A stretch of DNA of 64,000 nt from Chlorocebus sabaeus (taxonomy: Eukaryota > Chordata > Mammalia > Primates > Cercopithecidae): assembly GCF_047675955.1 (NCBI RefSeq), contig NC_132912.1, positions 17,830,500 to 17,894,499 of the forward strand, given 5' to 3'. Of this stretch, positions 1 through 12,529 are shown in pieces. The stretch's first letter is position 1. Each line of letters begins with the position of its first letter. The position numbers were made by a program, and so were the translations under genes. The notes beneath the pieces were generated by a model that was not told the origin of the DNA, made no database searches, and saw only the letters and a list, made by a program, of their open reading frames with translations.

Positions 1-594
1 AAATACATATTTTAGTGTTAATGACCATTTCAAGTACTATATTAGATCAGTTAGGTGTATTTTTAAAAATTCCTTGCAAAGGCTTCACAAAGGCTTAGAG
101 ACCATTTATCTATATATAAAGGTATAATATGTAATATCTATTTATCAATATATAAAAACAGATGTGTGTTTGTTGTTTCAACGGGGAAATGAGGAATTGC
201 TGGTACAGCAAGTGTAGGATGAGGAAATTGGAAAGAGAGAGAGCCAGGGTTAGAAGTCTCCTTACTAGAGATGTCCTGCATATTTGACTCGAGCTTTCTA
301 GCGGCAAATCAAGGTCAGTGAGGATTGTTGTTTTTGGTAGGCAGGTGTTTTAGCACTCCTCAGTTTATATACATCTGAGAGGCTATGTCTTGTTACATAC
401 AATTTTGGTGTTAAAGCTCACCGTTTTTCAGACTTCTGTCATCCTAGGACAGTCTTATTAGTTGGGGAAGGTGTCACTGATGACAGTTTTCTAAAGCTAC
501 CTGTAGCGATGGTAGTATTATAAGGTGATAATAAGTGACAGTTACTGTTAGTATTATGAGACCACTGAAGCTTATGTATTTATTTGTCTCTGAT

Positions 595-1340
595 TTTAGT
601 TTACTACAGTCAGCATGTGTCAGGCACTATGTTAGACACTTGAGAGTCCTCTTTAGCTTCAAGGTGCTTACTGAGTAGTAGGGGCAGACACATAAAAAAC
701 ATAATTTTATACAACATGATTTATAAATAAAGAAAGATACATGCCTCGTGCTTTAGGAGCCTCAGGGTTTGAGGAGGTTTTCCAAGAGGGTTATTCTTAG
801 CCAGTAGAAAAAATGTGAGGAAGATGTTCTGTCATGTCAAAGATGCGGTAGTCTGGAATGGCATGGTGCTGGTGGAGTGAGCAAAGATGGGAGGTGTGAA
901 AGGTGCGTGGTACATATCGGCATTCCAGCAGCACACTTACTAAGGGATGAAAGCGTGTGGGGGGAGCAGCGAGAGACATACTTGAAGATACTGCCAAGGT
1001 CGAAGAATGCTTGTTCTAGATACCATCTTAGGGATAATGAAAAAGTTCAGAAAGGGCTTTAAATGGGAGTAGTGTAGAGAGATTCATAGGGGCAAGATTA
1101 GAAGCTGGGAGACCGTGGATATTAGGCAAGAAATGATGAGTATTTGTTGACAAGATACAGTGCTATTAATTGGAAAGAATTGTTTAGGAGATTAGCAAAT
1201 AATTATACATTGGGTGACATGGTTGGGAGATAGTGCAACGCAGATAAGAGAAAGAAGTATTGGTGAATTGCACGGTTTTGCCCAAGGCAACTGGGTGGAC
1301 GGCGGAACTGTAAATTGAGAATGATTCCAATAATACTAAC
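595..1340 (+). repeat. L2-like LINE fossil
   Basis: The stretch reads like the diverged L2 3' region: a 'tissue-losing' gene-free sequence with phrases such as a transition from caggcactatgttagaca to a purine-rich ggaggaagatg-type tract. Divergence is high and boundaries are approximate. Assigned by family resemblance only. Confidence 0.4.
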
Positions 1341-1530
1341 ATTTAAGGGATATTTAGTATGTGCCAAGCACTGTGTTGTGTGCTTACACAAAGTAACTTA
1401 TTCCTCATAACCTGTGAAGTCGGTAAACTATTACCCCCATTTTATAGATGGGGAAGCTGATACCTAGAGACAGAACCAAAGTCTCACTTAACTAAGATTC
1501 TAAACCAGACATTCTGACTCCAGAACTCAG
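1330..1530 (-). repeat. MIR SINE
   Basis: tRNA-derived mammalian-wide SINE in reverse orientation. It shows the characteristic order: 'tatgtgccaagcactgtg', then a 'ttattcctcataacctgtg'-like block, then 'cccattttatagatgggga', ending with a degraded 'gattctaaaccagac' (the rc of the tRNA-like part). Strongly diverged, as expected for a pre-eutherian-radiation element. Confidence 0.75.
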
Positions 1531-2189
1531 CACATAGACTCTATATTATGGCAGTATTATAGCCCATACCATTGTAAATAATGGTATGAGATTTGACATC
1601 TTCTGATCAACTTTATATCTCACACATATGGAGTGATGACAAATAATGCCTTAGATCACCACATTAGTTGGTGAAATGTAGCATTAAATTGCCGTCTCAT
1701 ATAATAATTAAATTACCATCAGATAGTGAATTTGTGCCGAGTACAAGAGCATTGAATTGACCAACAATAGATTTATAAATAACAATTGGAGGAAAGTTTA
1801 GAAATAGGCAGTATTTTGAAAGTTTGACAGTTGCTTTATATATAGTTTGTTTTACATTTTCAATACAAAGGTAGGGGGAATTCTCAGCATCTTAGTACTT
1901 CTCTTCACATAGCTAACCTAGTGTCTTACAGTGGAAATGCATGTATTCGGTTGGAAACAGGAAGACAGGAAGTAGAAGCAGTGGATAAAGACAACCTTTA
2001 AAGGATTTTTTCCTTTCTTTTTCTAATTGGAGCAGTGCACAAGTGCAGGGCCTTGAGACGGGAGTACTGGCAGCAGAGCGGTGGGAGCCGGAGGCAAGCT
2101 CAGTACTGAGGGGATGCAGCTTCAGAGAGTTGATCAGCGTGGTAGTATTTTCAAGGAAATAAGAGAAATGAGGTTACGAGGCCTTCCCT

Positions 2190-3640
2190 TCCACTAGTCC
2201 TCTGGGACAGTTCTTTTCAAGGACACTGGTGATGCCCATATTGCCAGACTCTTGGTCAGTTCACCATTCTCGTCCTCCTCCATTTGACAGTTCGTAATTC
2301 CCTCCTCTTTTCTGAAATGCTTTCTTCACTTCCCGGTGACCATTCTCTTTTCCCTTCTGCCTCACTGCCACTTCTTCTCAGTCTCATTTGCCTCTTGCCG
2401 CTTTATCTTATGGACTTCAAGGTCCAGTGCTCAGTAGATGGACTGCCTTTTTGTCTGTTTGCAGCCGCTCCCTAGGGGATCTCATGCAGCCCCGTGATTC
2501 TGAATGATTCTGAATGCCTCTGCCGAGGATTCCCAGATGCTCCCAGATGGGTATTTCTCCGCACTTCCCCACGGGCCAGCAGGCTTGAATAGCTGACTGC
2601 CTATGCAGGACAACAGGCTTGAATAGCTGACTGCCTATGCATTCTCTTTGCTTGTCTGTTTTTTGAACATCAAACTTGACAGATCCAAGATTATTACTTT
2701 GATCTTCCCCACACCCCTCCCACCCCCCAGTCTACTGTAGTCCCATCATAATATTCTTTTCAGTGAATGGCCACTCTACCAGTTATTTCTACCAGTTTTT
2801 CAGTTCTAAACCTCAGGCATTCTGGACTCTTCTGTTCATTATCATATTTTGAAGGCATTATCTTCAAAATATATCTAGACCCTGACTCTTTCTCCCATCT
2901 CCACCATTACTGCCGTGGCCCTGCTGCTGATTGGCTCTCTCCTGGTTGATCGTAATAGCCTGCAGTCCGCTCTCCTGGTCCAGAGGGAGCCCATTAAACC
3001 CTGTGGAATCTTATCACCCTTCTGCTCAGAACCAGCTAGTGTCTTTTTGTTTCACTCAGAGTGTAAGCTACAGCCCTTACTGTGGCCATCACGTGCTGTG
3101 TTCTCCAGCCCCTCCCCACTACCCCAGTCCTGCCGGGTGGTCTTAGTTGCTCTCCCCACCGCCACTGCAGCTCTCGTGGCCTCCTGCTGTTCCTTGAACG
3201 TGCCTGGTGTTTTCTCTCCTCAAAGGCTTCTTTCTGTTTGTCTGAAATGCACTTTCCTAGGGGATCTATCTGGCTCACTCCCTCACTTTTTCCGCATCTC
3301 TGCTTAAATATTGCCTTATTGGAGAGGCCCCTACCATAAACTAGAATCCGTGGTCCCAGCTGCTCTCGGACCTCCGTATTGTGCTTTGTTTTTCTTCTTA
3401 GCTGTTGTAACCACTCGACACACAATCCATGTGTTTATTACCCTTTTCTACCACTAGAAGAGGGGCTCCATGGTGGTATAGACTTACTTCCGCAACCTCC
3501 CGCCCCACCTTTTTTTACACAATGCTTAAATAACACATTTTTTAATGCAATGCCTGATAGCACAATGCCTAAAATAATAATGTTTGGCACAGTATAGCTG
3601 TTTAGTAAAAGGTTATTAAATGAATTGGCTATATGAATGA
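2190..3640 (-). repeat. L2 LINE remnant, reverse orientation
   Basis: C/T-rich stretch resembling the reverse complement of L2. A block around 3290-3330 ('gcttaaatattgccttatt', 'ggagaggcccctacca') matches the well-known L2 3' region about 'cttaaatgtcacctcctcagagaggcc'. It ends near 3640 with the 'tgtttggcacagtat...ttaaatgaatt' type L2 tail. Short frames here (for example 2915-3307 and 3036-3425) overlap on both strands and look like chance. A 28-base direct repeat sits inside at 2580-2641. Confidence 0.65.
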
Positions 3641-3726
3641 ATGCTTAATAAATAGCTTTTCCATTTATCTGTAAGTTGTTCTATAAATCAGTATTGATCT
3701 AATTGAATGTTTTTCTTCCTCCACAG

Positions 3727-3964
3727 TACAATGGTGAGTTCCGTTCAAGGAAACACATATCCCAGCCAGGCGCCGGTATATAGTCCTCCTCCTGCCGCTA
3801 CTGCTGCTGCAGCAACTGCCGATGTCACTCTGTACCAGAATGCAGGACCTAGTATGTCCCAGGTGCCAAACTATAACTTAACCTCATCAACCCTGCCTCA
3901 GCCCGGAGGCAGCCAACAGCCACCTCAGCCACAGCAACCATATTCTCAGAAGGCTCTGCTATAG
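3727..3964 (+). CDS. STAM: STAM terminal coding exon (C-terminal 78 residues)
   Basis: This is the last coding exon of the signal-transducing adaptor molecule STAM1. STAM1 pairs with HGS/Hrs in the ESCRT-0 complex on early endosomes, binds ubiquitinated cargo and recruits deubiquitinases. The acceptor CAG is at 3724-3726. The first exon base (3727) completes a codon split by a phase-2 intron; 78 full codons follow to TAG at 3962-3964. The peptide is the low-complexity proline/glutamine-rich tail: VQGNTYPSQAPVYSPPP near its start, an alanine run, and the terminus PQPQQPYSQKALL, which I recognise as the STAM1 end. The VHS, UIM, SH3 and coiled-coil/GAT domains of STAM lie in exons left of the window, so this entry is partial. 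An ATG at 3731 is internal, not a start. No frameshift or early stop is seen. Confidence 0.95.
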
Positions 3965-4600
3965 GACCTGGTGTTCCACTTGGTGGCAGATGCCTGCTAA
4001 ATGCCATTGACAATGTTATGAGATTCATTACTCTCTTAAGATGTGTTTATCCTCAGCTTATAGGAATCTCTCCAGGTCAAGAAGTTCAAATATTCAAGAA
4101 GGTAGAACTCTCTTCAATTTACACTGACTTTTTAGAGGTTCTTCCCCCACCCCCAGAGGAATGAAACTACTTACAACATTTAATTCCTTTCATAATATGA
4201 AAGAATTGATACAAGGCTATTTGTCTCGTAAACCTGGTCTGCAGAAAGTCAAACTTACAAAAACTGTTGTGGCAAATGTTATGTACAAATATTGATATGT
4301 AACTGCATTAGTGGCCATTTTGAATCACAGTGGTGATCATGTGAATATATTTAACACTGTGTTAAATTAATTTACATTGCTATTTTATTTTAATCATAAA
4401 CAGCTACCATGTTTCTTAATGTTTTGTGTAAATTTAAGGTAATTATACTATCCTTTTAAACTGCAAGAAAACAAAGTTGTAGGGTATTTACCTGAAGGCG
4501 CATTATGTTGTCGTGTGTTTCAGTTTCACATTAAACTGAACCTTTTACTAATTGTGAGCTAAAGCTACATATATAAATACACGTCTTTCTGTAGCCTCTG
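3965..4600 (+). other. STAM: STAM 3' UTR, proximal part
   Basis: Sequence directly after the STAM stop codon in the terminal exon is 3' UTR by position. It is AT-rich and free of young repeats. The right limit is arbitrary: it runs just past the first ATTAAA (4530-4535). Further poly(A) signals downstream mean that the real UTR may be much longer. Confidence 0.75.
4530..4535 (+). promoter_or_regulatory. ATTAAA poly(A) signal candidate for STAM
   Basis: First ATTAAA after the STAM stop, about 565 bases downstream. It is followed by T/G-containing sequence (ccttttactaattgtgagc). ATTAAA is the commonest variant signal. Use cannot be shown without 3'-end reads. Confidence 0.35.
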
Positions 4601-6238
4601 CATACTACTAGCTGTCATCACACCAGCGTACAGTAGCTAAATTTTTGGTGCAATTATAGCAAATGATAATGTTCCCTTTTGAACTTTTACATTTTGGCAT
4701 GACATTTCAGAATATTGTGAGACCATGAGACAAAATTAAGAACGATCACATTCTTTATTTTTTATTTTTAAAGAAATGATGTTGGTTTACCTTTTCCTAG
4801 TTGAAGATAGTAATTAGGTTTCTAAGCTGTATACTGTGTTTATTGGTGGCAGTGACACCAAAGATAGAGGCAATGGATAGAAATTTTTAAACTGGAAAGA
4901 AAACCTGAATTACACTACATTTTTGAAGTCTCTTGTAATTATTTGGGATATCAACAAAATTTGATTCATCTGTCTAATGCCATTGCTAGTCTTTTAAATA
5001 TGTCTTTTAACACATTGTATCCTCTAATTCTTCATTAAAATGGAAATAAGTAGATGTTTCAAAGTAATCTATATTCCTGGCTTTGCTTAACGGTTTATAT
5101 ATTTATTGTTTCTTTCAAACTGGATTTTTGGGTTGCTCTTTCTGGTCTTTTAAAATTCGAATGGAATTATTTTGGCTTCCTACTTGGGAATATTTTCGAA
5201 TGAATGCTTTTCTTTTAATTCATGCGAAAAATGTTTTCCACTGACACTGTAATCTTAAATATTTACAATTTCCCTGGTTGGGCTATACTATTATTTTAAC
5301 ACTATTTAAACAACTGAAACGTTGAGTTGAACATCGTATTTAATGAATTGATGTAACAGGTTTCATACTATAAATGAAAATTTGATGCTTATTTTCTAAG
5401 ACTGTTGTAATCAGCTATCTTGTTTATTTTCTTTTTGAGAGAAGATTAAATCTTTGGCGAGTAATCTTAAGGGTGATTAATTTCACAGCCTCAGATTTAA
5501 AGCACCATAGTTTTAAATCTGAGCCTGTGAAATTAGTCACCCGTAAGATTACTTAAGGGTAACTTAAGTGTTTCACTCTAGTGTTGTGTTGCGATTTCCT
5601 GTGTTTAAAATACGTTGCCCTGCCCTGAAGTCAAATTTCATGTTTTAAAAACTAGAAGTTCCTTTTTGATAAACATCAATCAGATTATAATCTTTTCCAC
5701 TCCAATTTGAGTATTACGGTTTAACTGATACACTTTTCCCCAATTTTTCTTTGTCTTTTGATAAATTCCTGTTTACCAATGTTAAATGTATCATTTTCCC
5801 GTTTTAATTTTGGTATCTTTCATGTTGAAAATCAATGACATAGTCTCTAATATGATTTTTTGCCCCATAAAAGTCAAATAACAGTGAACAGAGAAAACTA
5901 CCCTTATTACAACCCACATGCATTTTTCTTTACCTATTACATCACTAGGCTTGTAAAGGTTTAAATGATGAGTACTTTAAAACTGTTACTGTATGAGTTT
6001 ATGCCTTCCTGTTATTAAAAATGAAAATACCAGGGGGAAAAACTCCAATGAAAGTGAAGCACTGGCTTATCTTTCAAATGACATGATGAGGGTAGAAATA
6101 GGAGGGGGCCAGTTAGGATCATGAATGACTTTAAGTTCTGAAACCTGCAGATCTTGTACTTTCAAGAAATCTTTCATTAATAGCTGTCCTTATTTTGAAG
6201 GAATAGAATAATTTATAAAATGAACTGACTGTAACATA
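4601..6238 (+). other. AT-rich sequence downstream of STAM, likely extended 3' UTR
   Basis: No coding potential and no recognisable transposon other than the inverted repeat at 5461-5552. ATTAAA occurs near 5035 and at 5445-5450. The lack of Alus for the first 2.3 kb after the stop codon fits an extended 3' UTR, but that is inference. Confidence 0.45.
5461..5552. repeat. Near-perfect inverted repeat (41-base arms, 10-base loop)
   Basis: The left arm 5461-5501 and right arm 5512-5552 are reverse complements at 38 of 41 positions; one mismatch would be a G-U pair in sense RNA. The loop is gcaccatagt. The outer ends are GTAATCTTA / TAAGATTAC. An ATTAAA lies 10 bases upstream. It could be a small palindromic DNA transposon (MITE) or an RNA hairpin in the STAM 3' UTR. 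I do not recognise the family. Confidence 0.9.
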
Positions 6239-6518
6239 GGCTGGACGCGGTGGCTCACACCTGTAATCCCAACACTTTGGGAGGCTGTGGTGGGCGGATC
6301 ATTTCAGGTCAGGAGTTGGAGACCAGCCTGACCAACATGGTGAAACCCCATCTCTACAAAACTACAAAAATTAGCCGGGCATGGTGGCAGACACCTGTAA
6401 TCCCAGCTACTCAGGAGGCCGAGGTGAGATAATTGCTTGAACCTGGGAGACAGAGGTTGCAGTGAGATGAGATCACGCCACTGCATTCCATCCTGGGAGG
6501 CAGAGCGAGAAATAAATA
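6239..6518 (+). mobile_element. Alu (AluS-like)
   Basis: Starts ggctggacgcggtggctcac and ends in a short A-rich tail with aaataaataa. The left arm, internal A-rich linker and right arm are present; the right arm is slightly shortened. It is the only Alu between the STAM stop and 13.15 kb. Confidence 0.95.
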
Positions 6519-8219
6519 ACTGTAATGTAAACTTCTGTGAAGCAAATTTTATTTCTCTTTTTTTTAAAAATAGAATTTGAGGTTGATTTTCCATAAAATA
6601 GTGACACGTAAATGGAAAAAATCTAATCCAGTTAACAATCTAGCATATATAGCCAACAGGCCCATGACCTGTGATGTTATACCAGTGCCCTGAACCTGTA
6701 AGAGGATTTCGAATGCCTACCTAATGGGACTTTACAGTCTCTTCTAACTCTGTTTTTCTCCCTCACTGTTACTTATCTTCCCTACGCAGCGAGGGACCTT
6801 TTTATGTGCCTACAGATTCCTTTTTTCATGTACTTCTGGCGCTTTGTTTCTATACCTCATAGTTTTTGTATTTAAAATGCTTAATAGACCAGTATCTTTC
6901 TTCTCTGATAACAGCTTTCCTATGCGGTATGTATAATTCAGTTTGAAAACATCTTTTTTCCAAAGCTTCAAGCTGATATAAGACAAATTAGCACCCTACA
7001 CGATAAACTATGCAACTATAAAAATATGGAAATTATTTTCCAAAACGAGATTCATTGGTATAATTGCTCAAATTTTCATCTGTTTAATATACATTAAAGT
7101 CACTATTTTCTTTTCTCATCTATTTTCTTGGTTTATTTTCCAGTTGCAATAATTACAGCTTGCCTTCTGTTATATCATTTTAAAAATATTTAATAACAAA
7201 GTTATAATTTAAATTTTTCACTTGTATCATTTTCCTTTTTTTCTTTTTTTGGATTAACTGCTTGTACCCCTTAGAATAAATTATATAGAAGAAACCTACC
7301 GATTTTCTCAAAGGCCTTATATTCAATTATCTTTTATTTTAGAATGATTCCATTAAGTATTCTTGTCAAGTACCTAGATTGTTTTCTGTATTCTTTATAC
7401 TGACATGCCCACCACACCCACGTGTTTTTAAGCAAAGCTGCCTTCATTGTATTATATGTATTCTTTCTTAGAACGGTCTTCTTTCGAAATTACTTAGTCC
7501 TTGGTAGTATCTTTTTCTGAAAATTTCCAGGCTTCAAAAATGCTCTTCCCTATGACATTCTAGAACACTTTAAATCTCAGTATTTAAAATTTTAGATTTC
7601 CTTGATGAACAGAATTGAACATTTTATTGGTGCTAACTTGTGGCCAAACTGCACTTTGCCAATTATCTGATTCCCTGGCTTCTGCTAACACTTACCACTG
7701 TCATTACTGTCCTTTTGCTGCTGCTGTTAGACCTAGAATTTCTCATAATAAATTATTAAGAGTCAGTAAACCCCTGGATAAAAGCAAAAGGGACTGATTT
7801 TAATGGTCTTTTGGTGGTCAGAGACTTAAAAACAAAAAGTCGTTCCTGTTTTATAGAAGAGTAGTATCCAAATTTTTTGATTAGATACCCTGATGAGTAA
7901 CAAATTTTTTGAGTGTGTAGCCTTAAAAATATGTACATATATTTATTCATAAATTTTACAAGTTCTGTACTAATGCATATTGTACATTATGAAACACAGC
8001 AAAAAATAGAAATCTTAAAAGGATGAGATCAAAAGTTATTAATAGAAATTTAAATATTTTCTTTCTATGTCTCTGTACCCTAGAATGTATGAACCTGATT
8101 TGGAGACCACTTGGTTAAGAGGCTAAGATTAAACAGGCAGGGGATGTAGAATGTTAACTAAGTTGGTCCCTTGAAGTAAGTATCTGTTAATATAAGTGGC
8201 ACTTTCTCAAAAAATTGTT

Positions 8220-8700
8220 GGGAAATTTTCATACTTACAGAAAGATTGGAAGAGTGATGACACTGAACATCTAATTACTATTCATCTAGATTTGCTAATC
8301 ATTAAAAATTTGCCACGTTTGTTTTATCTCCTTGTGTATGTTTATATATGCACGTGTGTGTGTATATATATATAGACGTGTTCATATGTGTATACACACG
8401 TACTTTATTGTGTGAACTGACACATTATAAACATTGTAAACCATATTTCTAAGTTCTTCATCTTGTATCTTGTAAGGATTTGGACAGTTTCCCACATAAC
8501 CTAAACCATTTTCACATCTAAGAAAATTAACAGTAATTCTGTAATATGTTGTTATTGAAAGTCCCTCAAACTGTCTTTTATAGATATGTAGTATTTTAAA
8601 TCTAGGATCCATTCCAGGAATATATAACCATACTTCTAATGTCCTTTGCTTCTCTATTAATCTGGGTTAATCTTGTCATCTCCCCCAATGCTCCATGACA
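8220..8700 (-). repeat. L1M-type LINE 3' fragment
   Basis: Resembles the reverse-oriented old L1 (L1ME-like) region. It has an 'acttacagaaagattggaa' opening, a later 'tttgctaatcattaa' block, then the 'ctaatgtcctttgcttct' / 'aggatccattccagga' region. A simple repeat has expanded inside it. Subfamily not certain. Confidence 0.5.
8337..8402. repeat. TG/TA microsatellite
   Basis: Alternating purine-pyrimidine tract of mixed TG and TA dinucleotides with imperfect dyad symmetry (cacgtgtgtg ... tacacacg). Likely polymorphic in length. Confidence 0.8.
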
Positions 8701-10526
8701 TTGACTTTTTAAACACCCCTGCCAGTTGTCTCGTAGAATTTCTTACGTTCTGGATTTCTAACTTGATGCTCTATTCTCATTGCCTCGACTCTATTCCTTA
8801 TTCCTAAAAGAATTACAATCAGAACCATGTGAGTTCTGGTTCGAGGTAATGAAATTAAATTTTTCAGGCTGGCATCAGAAGCTGCACGCATAAAGGAACA
8901 TTGTTAACCCTAACATGTAGCTGCCCTGTGATAGCCTGTATCCTCAGGCCATTGATGCTGCTGTAGCTCAGTACAGTTTCATGTTCTTCATCTTGAATTG
9001 CATTCAGAGTAGCTGATGAAAATTTGCGCCCTTTCCCCATTCAAACCCAAGTCAGCTTTTCTCCATTTATTCAATACCCACCTTATTCACTCTGGATGGC
9101 TTTTAGGTAACTCTAGAAATGTAACCAGCAAATAGAGTTCTCTGTTTTTAGATGCAAACATTTTGGCATGTTTGTTTCAAAAGACTTCTCATGACCCTAG
9201 TCATAACCTTCTGTTAAAATATGGAAATCACTGAAGGAGAGGGAAAGTCCTTTCTTTTTAAAAGTTATCATTGTTACTTATTTTCTTCAAGTTGGTAACT
9301 AAATTGGAAGCAGACTGAATAAAATATATAACCACAGTCAATTTTGAAACACACGCACATTACAGTAACGTATGCCATCAACTTATTAAAGAGCTAGTTT
9401 GGGACTTGTTTCAGTTGGTTAATGTCATTTAAAAAATAGAATAAATGTTTGTAATCAGTTGTTTCTGTGGCAGGATACATCAGGTTTCTTAACTGCAGGG
9501 TAATCACATTATCTTGTTACTTTAGGAAAAGATACGCTGTATAAGCAGTTAAGAATGTTTTCGGTTAATTATAGGTGATACTGTCTGTTAGCCAGGTAAG
9601 ATGCCAAATAGGAAAATTTATGTGAGACGTCCATGTATGGTTATTTTTCTCTGAACCAAAAATGGAAAAAAAAAATCTGTTTACTGTTTCAGAATTTGTT
9701 TCTATTTCTCCAGAGAAAAGAAGGGTTTGATACAAGTATCTTTTGATATTCTGTAATTTAAAAACACAATATGCTGTAAAGGAGTGGCTGAAAATGACTG
9801 AAGAAGTTTTAATCAGGAATACAAGTAAATTCACTTAGAGGAACCATTATAACAAGTTTATTTCTATAAAAGGTGGATGGCTCCTGACAAAATGGTTTCA
9901 TTAATTTGTATTGTAAATGTATCATACCTTGTGACTACATGGATTTCTTTTAAAGAAAGGGATGGGTAGTGGTGATGGTATTTGGGGTTGAAGATAAGAG
10001 TAAGAACTAAATTAAGTTGTAGGAGTTTACTCGTCCATTCTGCTATTAAGTGGAAATTTCAGTTCATGGCTTTAGGAATTCAGAGAACTAGATTTTAATC
10101 CAGATATATCTTTTGTCGAAAGAATATCTTGGTAGATATGTGATTTGGGGCAGCTCCATGTATCTTTCTGGGTCGTCTACTTATTTATGCATTGTAGGGC
10201 TAATGTAACATGATCTTTTCTAGCTTGTATAAATTTTCTGTTTCATGTCATCTACTTCTGCCTACCTTAAATATCCCTGCCATTCAGCCTGAATAGTTTA
10301 CCTATGACACTGAATGGACGTGGGTACCATGGTACTGAAACTTGGGCACATGATTTCTAGCATGTAGTTATAGCAGTGTACTTTCTGCATGTAACCTGGG
10401 GGTACTTTATTTCCATTAGTATCTGGTGAGCCTTTTGTTCTGAGTGATTTTACCAGGAACATCTGCATTCCAAGTAGAAGCGCTTCAGTCATAGTACATT
10501 AACTTTCACTGGTGTTGATTTGAAAA

Positions 10527-10538
10527 AATAAAAATAAA
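10527..10538 (+). promoter_or_regulatory. Tandem AATAAA poly(A) signal candidate
   Basis: Two AATAAA hexamers (10527-10532, 10533-10538) followed within ~30 bases by a T/G-rich element (tatactgtatttgtatactg). The arrangement fits a distal STAM poly(A) site. It might equally be unused. Confidence 0.25.
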
Positions 10539-12523
10539 TAGTTGAAACTCTGGGGCATATACTGTATTTGTATACTGCTTCAAACTAAAGGAGATAAGTA
10601 GCATCAGACTACATGAAATTTTATTCTTGATGTTCTTGTACGCAAAGTGGCATCTTAGTCTTGGTGAACTGAAAATGATAGTGTCACCAGTATACTACAC
10701 TTGCCGTTCTTTAGCTGTTGTATTGCTGAGTTGCTAGAGTACTTTGGAAACTAGTAGTTTCCGTCTTTTGTGCTGGCTAAAATTGTCTACCAAGTAAGGT
10801 GCAAAATCAGTGATTTTTTTTTTTTTTTTTTTTTGCATCACAAATATTTGGCCTAGAAAAATGCCATTATATACTGCTTAGTTACAAGTTATTAATATAA
10901 ATAAGTATTAAAGTAGACATTAAATTCAAGGAAGGTTGATTTGTTTTTAAAATAGGCTTTTTTCTGGTGTTGTCAGTTACATTTATCTATTGTTTTATAT
11001 AGTTTCATAAAACAATTGCAAGAATAAAAAATACTTGTTTTTTCAGTATTTGCACTTTATAAGATTAGACACCATGCTGGCATCTAAAAAGCTTTCCTAA
11101 AAGTTTATATTATTTAATGAAATCTGATGAAGAAGTTGGGGCTTACTTCAAGTACTAAGTAAACTGGATAAGGCTTTTATACTTGTTGAGGGGGAAAGAC
11201 AAACTTTTCCAGTTGTTTATCAGATTGTGTTGTCTCCCTATGTAAACAGGTACATTTTTAAATCTTTTTTGCTGTCTTTTGCTCCTGTTTTATAAGGATG
11301 GTCACAGAAAGGAATATTGGTTGGGCTCTACCAAAAAACAAGTAAAAAAGAATTCTTAGAGTAAATACTAATTCTGTGTTTATACAACTAATGCCTTTTT
11401 CTTTCTTTTAAAAAAAAGCCACTTAGATTCTAATAGATTTTAGTGAAGTATTTTAATATCAAAACATCAGAACAGTCTCATTTCATTCAGCTGGTTGCTG
11501 AATATTAATTTACATGGGATGTGGGGGCAGACAGTCAAATGGATTCTCTTCAGGTTAAGTTAAATAAGCATTCGATGTGGAAAGCCCTAGTAGTTAGAAT
11601 AGAATTACATTAGACTGTGAGTTACATTACTGTGTTAATTAAATTACTGTGAGTTACATTACTGTGCTTTTGCTTCCTTCATTAAGCTAAGTAGTAGAGT
11701 ATTTCCACTTTTCTTCTTGCCTCTTGTATTTGAAAAAGAATAATTTTCTTAAGGTCTTTAGCACGATGGAAGCAAATTCCATTTTTATTTTAACTTTTCA
11801 CCAACATTTGTAGATATTTAACTGTGCTGCGTTGTATATTTGAAAGGCAAAAAAAGCCTCCAGATTTTTATTTGTCAGAGCATATTTGTTGAAACATGAT
11901 TTTGTTTATGCTTGCAGTGGGGAAAATTTAAAATTGAATAAGTGCCTGGTTTATGCTAAATGTTTGTTTTATGTACGTAGTGATTTAAAATGGTCTCGGG
12001 ATATTTTTCAAAGTTTAAACGAAGGTCATGGTGTTAAAAGCTAAAGGAAAAAAATATAAATAAAAGCTAAAGGAGTGGTGTTTAGGTGATATGTCTTAGT
12101 AGTTTTGTCACAAGTCAATATTTTGCGATTAAAACTTTGAAGTGCTAGTGGTCGTTTTTGACCAAGTGGTAAACATCACTAAATTAAAATTGAGTAGCAT
12201 GATCTAAATTACTGTTTAATGTCTTTTGAAAATGACATTTCTAAATATTAATTCATGGCTTATTAATCAAATGCTGTTTATAACTCATTTGTTTCTAGAT
12301 GTTTATTCCAAGAGCTGTCATTTGAGAAATGTAAAATGCTATACAGAATGCTTAAAATCAAGAGAACTCTGAACATTGGGGGTGGTTCCTAGCAGATACC
12401 TCTTGGATATTGGACTTTAATTGCTATAATTTTGATGAAATGATGCTCATAATAGAATGCAGTGATTCCTGCTGTTAATGCACACTGGCCTTCAGAAAAT
12501 CAGAATGCTCTGCAAAATTGCAC

Positions 12524-12529
12524 AATAAA
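12524..12529 (+). promoter_or_regulatory. AATAAA poly(A) signal candidate
   Basis: AATAAA in the context cacaataaagaggcc, near the right end of the Alu-free stretch. Could terminate a very long STAM 3' UTR, or belong to an unrecognised repeat. Confidence 0.15.

Larger units (their letters stand above)
1..3726 (+). other. STAM: STAM last intron (3' part)
   Basis: Non-coding sequence ending in a pyrimidine-rich tract and CAG acceptor at 3724-3726. The first ~590 bases show nothing recognisable. About 595-1340 looks like an old L2 stretch, 1330-1530 a MIR, 1531-2180 unassigned AT-rich sequence, and 2190-3640 L2-like sequence in reverse orientation. No other exon is recognisable. The intron class follows from the splice site and reading frame at 3727; the upstream exon lies outside the window. 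Confidence 0.85.

Noticed and set aside
905..1000. U6-like string (cagcagcacacttactaa)
   Set aside because: A short resemblance to the U6 5' region only; the rest of U6 and any upstream elements are missing.
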